A stretch of DNA of 64,000 nt from AC-32 sp963719275 (GTDB lineage: Bacteria; Actinomycetota; Thermoleophilia; Gaiellales; Gaiellaceae), in the NCBI GenBank assembly GCA_963719275.1, contig CAVRBT010000004.1:124001-188000 (forward strand), written 5' to 3'. The position numbers were made by a program, and so were the translations under genes. Under the pieces are notes generated by a model, which did not search any database, was not told where the DNA came from, and saw only the letters and a program-made list of their open reading frames with translations. This document shows, piece by piece, positions 51,242-59,670 of the stretch. Every line of letters begins with the position of its first letter. The first letter of the stretch is position 1.

Positions 51242-51961
51242 ATGTCGCAGGCGCTGCTGCTGGCGGAGGCCGAGCCGGGAACGAGGGAGTTCCTGGAGCG
51301 GCACCTGGCGAGCGACGGCTTCGCGGTCCTCGGCGCGGACGCGGGACGCGAGGCGCTCGAGCTGGTAGAGCGCGAGCGGCCGGACCTCGTGCTCGTCGGC
51401 GGTCTCCCGGACGCGCCGGCGCTCGAGGTCTGCCGCGTGCTGCGCGAGGGTGAGCCGGGCCGCTCGTGGGACCGCGACGTGCCGCTGATCGTCCTCGGCG
51501 ACGCTCGCGCCGACGCGGTCGACCGCGTCCACGCCTTCGAGCGCGGCTGTGACGACTTCGTTCCGCGGCCGTTCCACTACGAGGAGCTTGTCGCCCGGAT
51601 CCACGCGGTGCTGCGGCGCACGCAGCCGGGATTGCGCGAGCGCCTTGCGGCGGGCCCGCTCGCGATCGACCGCGCGACTCGTCGCGTGACCGTGCACGGC
51701 CTCCCGGTCGCGCTTGCGGCGAAGGAGTACGAGCTGCTGGTGAAGCTGGCCGCACAGCCGATGCGCGTCTTCACCAAGGACGAGCTGCTGCGCGACGTCT
51801 GGGGCTTCCGCTCGCTCGGTCGCACGCGCACCCTCGACTCGCACGCGTCCCGGCTGCGGCGCAAGCTTGCCGTCGCCGGGGCCGACGACTGCGTCCTCAA
51901 TGTCTGGGGCGTGGGCTACCGGCTGCTCGCCGACTACGAGGAGGTGGCCCGCACGGCGTAG
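51242..51961 (+). CDS. Atypical OmpR-family regulator with a degenerate receiver
   Basis: 239 aa. Receiver fold is followed by a good winged helix (SHASRLRRKL, VWGVGYRLL). In the receiver the acidic pair reads AEAE, the phosphoacceptor position in LVLVGGLPD is Gly instead of Asp, and the usual TKP Lys is Arg (DDFVPRPF). Phosphorylation is therefore not expected; such regulators respond to dimerisation or ligands instead. No kinase gene is nearby. Confidence 0.86.
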   Translation: MSQALLLAEAEPGTREFLERHLASDGFAVLGADAGREALELVERERPDLVLVGGLPDAPALEVCRVLREGEPGRSWDRDVPLIVLGDARADAVDRVHAFERGCDDFVPRPFHYEELVARIHAVLRRTQPGLRERLAAGPLAIDRATRRVTVHGLPVALAAKEYELLVKLAAQPMRVFTKDELLRDVWGFRSLGRTRTLDSHASRLRRKLAVAGADDCVLNVWGVGYRLLADYEEVARTA

Positions 51962-51965
51962 CCTG

Positions 51966-51971
51966 TACGCT
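51966..51971 (+). promoter_or_regulatory. -10 element TACGCT
   Basis: Ends 7 nt before the ATG at 51979. The preceding gene stops at 51961, so the small gene may have its own leaderless transcript. Confidence 0.4.
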
Positions 51972-51978
51972 CCCACGC

Positions 51979-52194
51979 ATGGCCGAGCCCGTACGCGTGA
52001 CCACCGTCCCGGGCGAGCCTGAGGCCGAGGTGTTGTGCGGGCTCCTGCGCGCGAACGGCATCAAGTGCGCGCACCGCCCAACGGCCGAGGAGGACTCGGC
52101 GTTCGAGGGCTTCGGCGGCGAGGGCGGCCAGCGCGAGATCCTGGTCGACCCGGCCGACCTCGACGCGGCTCGAGAGCTCCTGAGCGAGCAGTGA
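51979..52194 (+). CDS. DUF2007 family small protein
   Basis: 71 aa. VTTVPGEPEAEVLCGLLRANGIKC split as in the DUF2007 (putative signal-transducing protein) fold, ending REILVDPADLDAARELL. Members are related to PII-like ferredoxin-fold proteins; function unknown. Ten bases separate its end from the convergent next gene. Confidence 0.8.
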   Translation: MAEPVRVTTVPGEPEAEVLCGLLRANGIKCAHRPTAEEDSAFEGFGGEGGQREILVDPADLDAARELLSEQ

Positions 52195-52203
52195 CCCCTC
52201 GGC

Positions 52204-52689
52204 TTACCTCTGGATCACGTAGAGCTGGCTGAAGGCAAATCCGGCCGACCGCGGCAGGCTCATGAAGCCTGACGTTCGCGCTGCACCGGTCGGCTTGAAC
52301 AGGTCGAGCAGCGCCGCCAGCACCGACGTGGTCGGCGGGTTCTGGTTGTGCGCCCGCACGACCTGGAGCGCCGCGCAGGCGCCGTAGTCGTTCACCGGCG
52401 TCTGCGCGCCGAAGTACGTCCCGGTGTGGGTGAAATGGCCTTCAACCCCCGTGAAGGTGTCCTGGAACGTGTCGGTCGCGACCGCCGTCGAGCAGGCGCC
52501 GTAGGCGAGCGACACGACCGCGATGTCCTGCGCGAGCGTCGTCTGCTTCTTCAGCGCCTTGACCTGCTTCTGTAGTGACTTGATCTGCGCCTGCAGCGAG
52601 CGAAGCGTCGGCCCTTTGGTCGCGCTCGCGTTGGCCGCCGGCAAGATCGCCAGCGCCGTCACGGCGGCGACTGCGAGTGCCTTTCTCAT
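52204..52689 (-). CDS. Exported coiled-coil hypothetical protein
   Basis: 161 aa. Signal peptide (MRKALAVAAVTALAILPAA, cleavage near NASA), a short coiled coil (LRSLQAQIKSLQKQVKALKK) and a C-terminal part with two cysteines. ATG 52689 is preceded by GGGGAGGC. A hairpin (ACTCCG/CGGAGT, 52729-52749) lies upstream and includes the ogt stop. No family recognised. Confidence 0.7.
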   Translation of the reverse strand: MRKALAVAAVTALAILPAANASATKGPTLRSLQAQIKSLQKQVKALKKQTTLAQDIAVVSLAYGACSTAVATDTFQDTFTGVEGHFTHTGTYFGAQTPVNDYGACAALQVVRAHNQNPPTTSVLAALLDLFKPTGAARTSGFMSLPRSAGFAFSQLYVIQR

Positions 52690-52748
52690 GATGCCTCCCC
52701 GTAGAACCCCGATTTGAGAGCCGGTCATACTCCGGAGCCCGCTCGGAG

Positions 52749-53318
52749 TCAAGCGCCGGGTAGGAGCGCACCCTCCAGCTCGAGCAGCGCCCGCTTGCGG
52801 TCGAGTCCTCCCGCGTAGCCCACGAGCGAGCCCGTCGAGCCGACGACGCGGTGGCACGGCAGGACGATGGGAACCGGGTTGCGATTCATCACGGTGCCGA
52901 CCGCCCTGGCGGCGCGCGGCCTTCCGGCACGGGCCGCGAGCGTCCCGTAAGTGGTGAGCTCGCCGTACGGCACGCGCGCCAGTTGCTCGAGGACCGCGCG
53001 CCCGAACTCACGCGCCGGCCGCAGGTCGACCTCGAGGTCGAACTCGTGCCGCTTGCCGGCGAAGTACTCGTCGAGCTGGCGGCGGGCCTCGTCGGTCGGG
53101 CGCGGGGAGCGCAGCACGCGCGAGCCGAAGAGGCCCGCGAGCCGCTCGGTCTCGGCGTCGGGGTCGGCGTCGTAGTGGATCTCGCAGACGCCGTGCTCCG
53201 TGACGGCGATCAGCAGCCGGCCGACGGGGGTGTCGTGCAGCTCGTAGGCGACGTCGAGCAGCCCCTCGGCCGCCGCGGCGTCGCGGAACCGGCGGTCGAG
53301 CTTGGCAGAAACGGTCAT
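52749..53318 (-). CDS. ogt: Methylated-DNA-protein-cysteine methyltransferase
   Basis: 189 aa. Removes methyl groups from O6-methylguanine; acceptor C155 in VLPCHRVVG. Helix-turn-helix around YGTLAARAGRPRAARAVG and Asn hinge in NRNPVP are present. ATG 53318 overlaps the stop of an ECF sigma gene (ATGA), so its expression depends on that gene's transcript. Confidence 0.93.
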   Translation of the reverse strand: MTVSAKLDRRFRDAAAAEGLLDVAYELHDTPVGRLLIAVTEHGVCEIHYDADPDAETERLAGLFGSRVLRSPRPTDEARRQLDEYFAGKRHEFDLEVDLRPAREFGRAVLEQLARVPYGELTTYGTLAARAGRPRAARAVGTVMNRNPVPIVLPCHRVVGSTGSLVGYAGGLDRKRALLELEGALLPGA

Positions 53319-53782
53319 GGCAGCTCCTTCTTCCTGAGGCGGCGGACACCGGAGGACGCGGCCTGGCGGGCGGCCTCGGCCGACGAGCCGAGCGCGTTGC
53401 CGATGTCCTCGTAGCTGAGGTCGTAGCCGTAGCGGAGGAAGACCGCAGCGCGTTCCTTCTGCGGCAGCCCGGCGGTCAGACTGCGCAGCTCCTCGTACGG
53501 GAGCGGCTCGTCGACTGACTCGAGGTCGGGAACCTCGGCCGAGGTCACGCGGCGCTTCCGCAGCACGTCGACGGCGACGTTGCGCGCGATCGCGAGCGCC
53601 CAGGCGCGCAGGTGCCGCCCGTGCTTCAGCGTCGAGTAGGCGCGCAGGGCGCGCAGGAACGTCTCCTGGAATGCGTCCTCCGCGAGCTCGCGGCCCAGCA
53701 TCCCGCGCAGCTGCGCGAGCACGGGCTCCCGCTGCTCCTCGTAGAACCGCTCGAACGGCGGCACGCGCACGGCTTCCATCAT
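53315..53782 (-). CDS. ECF-type sigma factor upstream of ogt
   Basis: 155 aa. Region 2 (AEDAFQETFLRALRAY, LRAWALAIARNVAVDVLR) and region 4 (AGLPQKERAAVFLRYGYDL, YEDIGNALGSSAEAARQ). No anti-sigma gene follows; instead the DNA-repair gene ogt is coupled to it. Start may be either of two adjacent ATGs (53782 or 53779). Confidence 0.86.
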   Translation of the reverse strand: MMEAVRVPPFERFYEEQREPVLAQLRGMLGRELAEDAFQETFLRALRAYSTLKHGRHLRAWALAIARNVAVDVLRKRRVTSAEVPDLESVDEPLPYEELRSLTAGLPQKERAAVFLRYGYDLSYEDIGNALGSSAEAARQAASSGVRRLRKKELP

Positions 53783-53823
53783 CGCTACAAACGCAGGTGA
53801 CGGCTCGCGTGTGAGACGGTGCC

Positions 53824-54474
53824 GTGGTGGCGGCCAGCGACCGCAGCGGTCTCGCGGGCAGGCGGACCGTCGTGGCTCTGCTCACCGCCGCCGTCACGCT
53901 GACCGTCACGCTCCTCGCCGGAGCGGCATGGCCGATCGCGCTCTCGGCCAGCTGGGGGATCGCCGCGGTCGTGATCGTCGTCTGGGTCTGGGCGCACGTG
54001 GGTTGGATGGACCCTGCGTCGACCAAGGCGCACGCCCGAGCGGAGGACTTCTCCCGCCCGTCGGCGGACGCAGCGGTGCTCGCGGCGAGCGTCACCAGCC
54101 TGGTCGCGGTCGGCTACACGGTCATCACCGCGGGCAACCGTGAGGGGACGACGAAGGCGCTCCTGATCCTGCTCGCGCTCTCCGTGGTCGCGCTCTCATG
54201 GCTGACCGTGCACACGCTCTACATGCTCCGCTACGGCGACACGTACTACGGCGACCCGATCGGCGGGATCGACTTCAACGAGGAGGAGCCGCCGAGCTAT
54301 CGGGACTTCGCCTACGTTGCCTTCACGATTGGCATGACCTTCCAGGTGTCGGACACGAGCTTGACCTCGCAGCCGATGCGGCGCCTCGCGCTCCGGCACG
54401 CGCTCCTGTCGTTCGTCTTCGGCGCGGTGATCCTCGCCCTGACGATCAACTCGGTGGCCTCGCTCCTCCAGTAG
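53824..54474 (+). CDS. DUF1345 membrane protein
   Basis: 216 aa, about five membrane helices. The conserved LSWLTVHTLYMLRYGDTYYG and DFAYVAFTIGMTFQVSDT segments identify DUF1345. Function unknown. It is divergent from the sigma factor gene with a 41-bp gap; either of two consecutive GTG codons could start it. Confidence 0.83.
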   Translation: MVAASDRSGLAGRRTVVALLTAAVTLTVTLLAGAAWPIALSASWGIAAVVIVVWVWAHVGWMDPASTKAHARAEDFSRPSADAAVLAASVTSLVAVGYTVITAGNREGTTKALLILLALSVVALSWLTVHTLYMLRYGDTYYGDPIGGIDFNEEEPPSYRDFAYVAFTIGMTFQVSDTSLTSQPMRRLALRHALLSFVFGAVILALTINSVASLLQ

Positions 54475-54544
54475 CGCCTCGGCATGATAGTTCGCTTCGG
54501 CCAGAGGCCTGTCCGACGGTGTGCGCGCGCATGGTCCAGAAGGG

Positions 54545-54588
54545 TTGCTAAGTGGGGGACTGTGGGCTAAAGTGGGGCACAGTGGAGC
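54545..54588 (+). promoter_or_regulatory. Division-cluster promoter with MraZ-binding boxes
   Basis: TTGCTA (54545-54550), 17-bp spacer, TAAAGT (54568-54573) make a sigma-A-like promoter. Overlapping it are TGGGG (54553), TGGGC (54563), TGGGG (54573) and TGGAG (54583), exactly 10 bp apart. MraZ is known to bind TGGGN repeats separated by 5 nt in front of its own gene, so this is a classic autoregulatory site; the last box may also serve as ribosome-binding site. Confidence 0.82.
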
Positions 54589-55023
54589 ATGCTTCTAGGT
54601 GAGTTCGAGCACACGATTGATGACAAGAACCGCCTCACGCTACCGGCCAAGTTTCGCCAAGCGCTTTCCGGCGGTCTCGTCATCACGCGAGGTATGGAGG
54701 GGTGTCTCTCCTGCTATCCCGCGGCGGACTGGCAGCGCCTTGTGGAGAGCCGGCTCGCCCGACTCGACCCTCTCAGCAAGGAGGGCCGCCAGATGCATCG
54801 CTACTTCTACTCCGGCGCGTCCGAGGCCGAGCCCGACAAGCAGGGCCGCGTGATGCTGCCGGCGTCGCTCGCACGGAACGCGGGAATCGGGCGGGAGGTC
54901 GTGGTGGCCGGGGTCGGCGATCACCTGGAGATCTGGGACCGCGCCGCCTGGCGCGACCACGTCAAGGAGCTCGAAGGGAGTGCGGAAGATGTTGCCGAAC
55001 GTCTTGCATCCCAACGCGACTGA
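54589..55023 (+). CDS. mraZ: Transcriptional regulator MraZ
   Basis: 144 aa. Two AbrB-like SpoVT repeats: GEFEHTIDDKNRLTLPAKFR at the start and EPDKQGRVMLPASL in the middle. Forms rings and represses the division cluster. First gene of the cluster; the TGGGN boxes are within 40 bp of its ATG. Confidence 0.95.
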   Translation: MLLGEFEHTIDDKNRLTLPAKFRQALSGGLVITRGMEGCLSCYPAADWQRLVESRLARLDPLSKEGRQMHRYFYSGASEAEPDKQGRVMLPASLARNAGIGREVVVAGVGDHLEIWDRAAWRDHVKELEGSAEDVAERLASQRD

Positions 55024-55957
55024 CCACGTTCCCGTTCTCGCCGATCAGGTGCGCGAGGCGCTCGCCGTGCAGGCGGGCGAAACCGTCGTCGATGCCACCT
55101 TCGGCGCGGGGGGCCACGCCGAGCTGCTGGCCGCCGACCTGCGCGGCAGCGGCAAGCTGATCGCGATCGACCGCGACCCCTCGGTGCGGCCGTACTTCGA
55201 CCGCGTCCGCAAGCGCACAGGCGTCCAGGGCCGCTTCCTCCGCGGCGAGTTCTCCGACGTGCTCGCGCAGCTGGCGGCGAACGGCGTGCAAGCGGACGCG
55301 ATCCTGTTCGACCTCGGCGTCTCGTCGATGCAGATCGACCGGCCCGAGCGCGGGTTCTCGTACCGGACGGATGCGCCGCTCGACATGCGGATGGACCCGG
55401 CCGCGGAGTTCTCCGCCAGCGACCTCGTGAACGACGCGGGCGAGCGGGAGCTGACGCGGATCTTCCGCGAGTACGGAGAGGAGCGCTACGCACGGCCGAT
55501 CGCTCGGGCGATCGTGCGCCGCCGCCGCGAGCAGCCGTTCGGGCGCACGGGCGAGCTCGTGGACACGATCAAGTCAGCGATTCCAGCTCCGGCGCGGTTC
55601 GGCGACGGGCACCCCGCGAAGCGCGTCTTCCAGGCGCTGCGCGTCGCGGTGAACGACGAGCTCGGCTCACTCGAGGCAGCGCTCCCGTCGGCACTCGAAA
55701 TGTTGCGCCCGGGCGGCCGGCTTGCGGTGATCAGCTTCCACTCGCTCGAGGACCGGATCGTCAAGCGCTTCCTGCGCGCCCGCGAGCGCGGTTGCACGTG
55801 CCCGCCCGACTTTCCGGTGTGTGTCTGCGGCCACGAGCCGGAGCTGCGGGCGCAGTCACGCCGCCCGATCAAGCCGTCGCCGGCTGAGCTCGCCGCGAAC
55901 CCCCGCGCGTCCTCGGCGCGCCTGCGGGCCGCCGTCAAGACCGGAGACGACGAGTAG
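54989..55957 (+). CDS. rsmH: 16S rRNA (cytosine(1402)-N4)-methyltransferase
   Basis: 322 aa. SAM-binding VVDATFGAGGHAELL, ILFDLGVSSMQID, and the GGRLAVISFHSLEDRIVK motif. The ATG at 54989 has AAGGGAG 8 nt upstream; a GTG at 54980 in the same frame is an alternative. Overlaps the mraZ end by 35 bp. Confidence 0.95.
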   Translation: MLPNVLHPNATDHVPVLADQVREALAVQAGETVVDATFGAGGHAELLAADLRGSGKLIAIDRDPSVRPYFDRVRKRTGVQGRFLRGEFSDVLAQLAANGVQADAILFDLGVSSMQIDRPERGFSYRTDAPLDMRMDPAAEFSASDLVNDAGERELTRIFREYGEERYARPIARAIVRRRREQPFGRTGELVDTIKSAIPAPARFGDGHPAKRVFQALRVAVNDELGSLEAALPSALEMLRPGGRLAVISFHSLEDRIVKRFLRARERGCTCPPDFPVCVCGHEPELRAQSRRPIKPSPAELAANPRASSARLRAAVKTGDDE

Positions 55958-55961
55958 CGCC

Positions 55962-56345
55962 ATGGCCTCCTGGAGCGACGCCGCCCCTGCACTTCCGCCC
56001 CCGCGACCGCGCTCGCGTCCGCGGCCGCGCCCGAGGCCGGCGCCGAAGCGTCGGCCACAGGCCCGCCGCGGCGTGGCCGGGGGCGTCGTCTGGATCGTGA
56101 TCGTCGCCGTGCTGCTCGCCGGCGTCGTGGCGCTGAACGTGGCCGTGCTCCGCCTGAACGTCCAGCTCGACAAGCTCGACTCCCAGCGCGCGCAGCTGCG
56201 CGCCGAGAAGCAGGCACTCGCCTCGCAGCTCTCGATGGCCGCGGCTGCGCCGCGCATCCAGCTGCAGGCGCAGAAGCGCTTCGGGCTCGTCCCCGCCGAC
56301 CCCGCCGAGACGACGTACGTGCGGCTGGGGCCGCGGGCTCGATGA
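55962..56345 (+). CDS. ftsL: FtsL-like division protein
   Basis: 127 aa. Pro/Arg-rich cytoplasmic N-terminus (about 1-38), one membrane helix (VVWIVIVAVLLAGVVALNVA), then a leucine-rich coiled coil (LRLNVQLDKLDSQRAQLRAE). Sequence identity of FtsL is low across bacteria; the call rests on topology and on its place between rsmH and ftsI. Stop overlaps the ftsI ATG. Confidence 0.78.
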   Translation: MASWSDAAPALPPPRPRSRPRPRPRPAPKRRPQARRGVAGGVVWIVIVAVLLAGVVALNVAVLRLNVQLDKLDSQRAQLRAEKQALASQLSMAAAAPRIQLQAQKRFGLVPADPAETTYVRLGPRAR

Positions 56346-58045
56346 GCGCGAAGGCCGCGAACCGCCGCATCCGGCTCCTCCTCGCCGTCTTCATCCTCGC
56401 CTTCGGGATCGCGTTCTTCCGCGCGGCGTGGCTACAGGGCGTCCGTGCATCGTCGTTCGGCCGGCTCGCGTCGAGCCAGCACAGCGAGGACGTCGTAATC
56501 CCGGCCGCGCGCGGGACGATCTACGACCGCGGAGGCGTCCAGCTCGCGATCGGCGAGCAGGCGCAGACGATCTTCGCCGACCCGCGGCGCGTCACCGACC
56601 CGAAGGGCGAGGCCGCCACGATCGGGCGGATCATGCGGCTCGACCCGAACGAGGTCTACCGGGCGCTCACCGACCGGACGCGCGGGTTCGTCTACGTGGC
56701 GCGCAAGGCCGACCCTGCGCTCGCCGCGAAGCTCGCGCGCAAGGGCCTGCCGGGACTCGGCTTCTATCCGGAGGAACGCCGCTTCTACCCGCAGCTGAAC
56801 CTCGCGTCGCAGGTGCTCGGCTACGCCGGCGTCGACAACCGCGGGCTCGCCGGGCTCGAGCTGTCCCTCGATCGGCAGCTCGCCGGCCGGCCCGGGCGGG
56901 AGCGGATCGTCAAGGACGCGTCCGGCCAGGCGATCGACACCGTCGTCTCCCGCGCGGCGCGCGACGGCCAGGACGTCTACACGACGCTCGACCACACGAT
57001 CCAGGCGAACGCCCAGGCGGTGCTGCGCGACACGGTGCTGCGCTGGCACGCGCGGAGTGCGACGGCGATCGTGCTCGACCCCGCCACCGGGGCGGTGCGC
57101 GCGATGGCGGTCGCGCCCGGGTTCGACGCGAACAAGTACCCATCGGTCTGGCGCGCGCTGCAGCGCAACCGTGTCGTCACCGACACCTACGAGCCGGGGT
57201 CGACGTTCAAGCTCGTCACCGTCGCAGGCGTCCTGTCGGACCGCCTTGTCTCGCCCTCGACCCGCTTCGTGCTCCCCTACGAGATCCAGGTAGCCGACCG
57301 GCGGATCCACGACGCCGAGCCGCGCGGCACGGAGACGATGAGCGTCTCGCAGATCCTGTCGCGCTCGTCCAACGTTGGTGCGATCACGCTGGCGCAGAGG
57401 CTGACGCAGCACCGCCTTGTGCAGTGGATCCGGCGCTTCGGCTTCGGGCATCGCACGGGGATCGACTTTCCCGGCGAGAGCCCGGGGATCGTGCTGCCCG
57501 AGAATCAGTGGTCGGGGTCGTCGATCGGCAACATCCCGATCGGGCAGGGGATCGCGGTCACGCCGATCCAGATGGCCGCGGCCTACGCGGCGATCGCGAA
57601 CCGAGGGATGTGGATGCAGCCGCGACTCGTCGACCACGTCGGCGAGGGCCGGCTCGTGCGACCGACGCGGCGGCGGATCGTGTCCGGCTGGGTTGCCTCG
57701 CAGCTCATGGCGATGCTGAAGAACGTCGTCGCCGAGGGAACGGGAACGCTCGCCGCGGTGCCCGGCTACCAGGTCGCGGGCAAGACCGGAACCGCTGCAA
57801 AGCCGGACCCGCAAGGCGGCTACTCCGACTCCCGTTACGTCGCCTCGTTCGTCGGCGTCGTCCCCGCCTCGCGGCCGCGGCTCGTGATCCTGGTTTCGGT
57901 GGACGAGCCGAAGGGCGCGATCTGGGGCGGCGTCGTCGCGGCGCCGGCCTTCGCGCAGATCGCGAAGTTCGACCTGCAGTACCTCAACGGCGGCGTGCCT
58001 CCGGACGCACCTGCGACGGCCACCTCGACTGCACCGACCCCGTAG
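56342..58045 (+). CDS. ftsI: Division transpeptidase FtsI (PBP3-type)
   Basis: 567 aa. One N-terminal membrane helix, dimerisation domain, and a transpeptidase domain with S287 in EPGSTFK, SRSSNVG (SxN) and AGKTGTA (KTG). Cross-links septal peptidoglycan. ATGA overlap with ftsL. Confidence 0.95.
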   Translation: MSAKAANRRIRLLLAVFILAFGIAFFRAAWLQGVRASSFGRLASSQHSEDVVIPAARGTIYDRGGVQLAIGEQAQTIFADPRRVTDPKGEAATIGRIMRLDPNEVYRALTDRTRGFVYVARKADPALAAKLARKGLPGLGFYPEERRFYPQLNLASQVLGYAGVDNRGLAGLELSLDRQLAGRPGRERIVKDASGQAIDTVVSRAARDGQDVYTTLDHTIQANAQAVLRDTVLRWHARSATAIVLDPATGAVRAMAVAPGFDANKYPSVWRALQRNRVVTDTYEPGSTFKLVTVAGVLSDRLVSPSTRFVLPYEIQVADRRIHDAEPRGTETMSVSQILSRSSNVGAITLAQRLTQHRLVQWIRRFGFGHRTGIDFPGESPGIVLPENQWSGSSIGNIPIGQGIAVTPIQMAAAYAAIANRGMWMQPRLVDHVGEGRLVRPTRRRIVSGWVASQLMAMLKNVVAEGTGTLAAVPGYQVAGKTGTAAKPDPQGGYSDSRYVASFVGVVPASRPRLVILVSVDEPKGAIWGGVVAAPAFAQIAKFDLQYLNGGVPPDAPATATSTAPTP

Positions 58046-58193
58046 CGCCCCTAGGTACGGTTCGCCCGGCCTCCTCCCCGAGGCGACCATACCGAGAACA
58101 AGCGCACGTGTCTGTCGCGGAAGTGTCACAAAAGTGCTGCAAAAACACGGTTCTAAGGCAACGGAGCTCGAGGGCTTCGGCCACGGCCCGCGC

Positions 58194-58199
58194 TAGACT
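58194..58199 (+). promoter_or_regulatory. -10 element TAGACT before murE
   Basis: GCTAGACTCGCGCC at 58193-58206 ends 2 nt before the murE ATG, with 9 nt from TAGACT to the ATG. The same 14 bases precede the zinc-ribbon gene at 27557. It suggests an internal, leaderless promoter in the division cluster; the 163-bp gap after ftsI otherwise shows only an A-rich stretch near 58130-58146. Confidence 0.5.
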
Positions 58200-58208
58200 C
58201 GCGCCCCG

Positions 58209-59648
58209 ATGGACCTCGCGCTCCTGATCGACGCGCTCGCGCCCGTCGAGGTCGTCGGCCGCGCGCCGGTCGAGGTCACCGATCTCGCCTACGACGCGCG
58301 CGACGTGGGCCTCGGCAGCCTCTACTTCTGCATTCCCGGCTCGCGGGCAGACGGCCACGACTTCGCACCCGAAGCCGTCGCGAACGGCGCTGTCGCGCTC
58401 GTCGTGCAGAGGACACTCGATCTCCCGGTGCCCCAGCTCGTGGTCGAGGACGCGCGGCGCGCGATGCCCATCGCGGCGGACGAGTTCTTCGGGCGGCCGA
58501 CCGAGGAGCTCGAGGTCGCAGGCGTCACCGGCACGAACGGCAAGACGACGACCGCGTTCCTGCTCTACTCGATCCTCGCGGCGGCGGGCCGGCGGCCCGG
58601 TCTGCTCGGCACGATCGAGAGCCGAGTGGGGGGCGAACGGCGGCCGGCGATACGCACCACGCCGGAGGCAATCGACCTGCACCGGACGTTCCGCGAGATG
58701 CTCGACGCAGGCGACCGCAGTGCAGCCGTCGAGGCGACCTCGCACGGCTCGGAGTTCGGCCGCCTCGACCGCGTCCGCTTCAGCGTGCTCGTCTTCACGA
58801 ACCTGACGCAGGATCACCTGGACTTCCACGGCACGCTGGAGCGGTACTTCGATGCGAAGCGGCGCCTCTTCACCGAGGCGCGGCCGCCCGCGGCCGTCAA
58901 CGTGGGCGACGAGCACGGGCGACGGCTGGCCGAGGAGCTGCGCGGCCACAACGAGCTGCTCACCTTCGGTCTCGCCGACGACGCCGAGCTTCGGCCGAAG
59001 GAGCTCGAGCTCGGCCCCCGGGGCGCGCGCTTCCGCGCGGGCGGGATCGAGCTCGAGACGCGACTGCGCGGACGTTTCAACGTCGAGAACATCCTCGGAG
59101 CGGTCGCCGCAGCGCGGCTGCTCGGGATGGACGACGATGCGATCGCCTACGGCGTCAAGGAGCTGCGCGGCGTGCCCGGCCGGTTCGAGGCGGTGGACGA
59201 GGGCCAGCCCTTCGCCGTGCTGGTCGACTACGCGCACACGCCCGACTCGCTCGAGAACGTCCTCCGCACCGCGCGCGATCTCGCGCAAAACCGCGTGATC
59301 TGCGTCTTCGGCTGCGGCGGCGACCGGGACCGCGGCAAGCGTCCGCTGATGGGCCGGATCGCGGCCCAGCTCGCCGACCTGGCGATCGTCACCTCCGACA
59401 ACCCGCGCAGCGAGGAGCCCGAGGCGATCATCGCCGAGATCCTCGAGGGCGCCGGTTCGGAGGCCGAGGTCGAGCCCGACCGGCGGGAGGCGATCGCGCG
59501 CGCAGTCGGAACGGCCGACGAAGGCGACGTCGTCGTGATCGCGGGCAAGGGCCACGAGCAGGGCCAGCAGTTCGCCGACCGAACGATCCCCTTCGACGAC
59601 CGCGAGGTCGCGCGCGAGGCTCTGCGGCGGCTCGGGGCAGCCGCGTGA
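58209..59648 (+). CDS. murE: UDP-MurNAc-tripeptide synthetase (meso-diaminopimelate ligase)
   Basis: 479 aa. ATP site GVTGTNGKTTT (about 104-114), VEATSHG, and the DNPRSEEP motif that goes with meso-diaminopimelate addition rather than lysine. Adds the third residue of the peptidoglycan stem peptide. Confidence 0.95.
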   Translation: MDLALLIDALAPVEVVGRAPVEVTDLAYDARDVGLGSLYFCIPGSRADGHDFAPEAVANGAVALVVQRTLDLPVPQLVVEDARRAMPIAADEFFGRPTEELEVAGVTGTNGKTTTAFLLYSILAAAGRRPGLLGTIESRVGGERRPAIRTTPEAIDLHRTFREMLDAGDRSAAVEATSHGSEFGRLDRVRFSVLVFTNLTQDHLDFHGTLERYFDAKRRLFTEARPPAAVNVGDEHGRRLAEELRGHNELLTFGLADDAELRPKELELGPRGARFRAGGIELETRLRGRFNVENILGAVAAARLLGMDDDAIAYGVKELRGVPGRFEAVDEGQPFAVLVDYAHTPDSLENVLRTARDLAQNRVICVFGCGGDRDRGKRPLMGRIAAQLADLAIVTSDNPRSEEPEAIIAEILEGAGSEAEVEPDRREAIARAVGTADEGDVVVIAGKGHEQGQQFADRTIPFDDREVAREALRRLGAAA

Positions 59649-59670
59649 GCGGCTGTCGGGAGGGGGTTAT

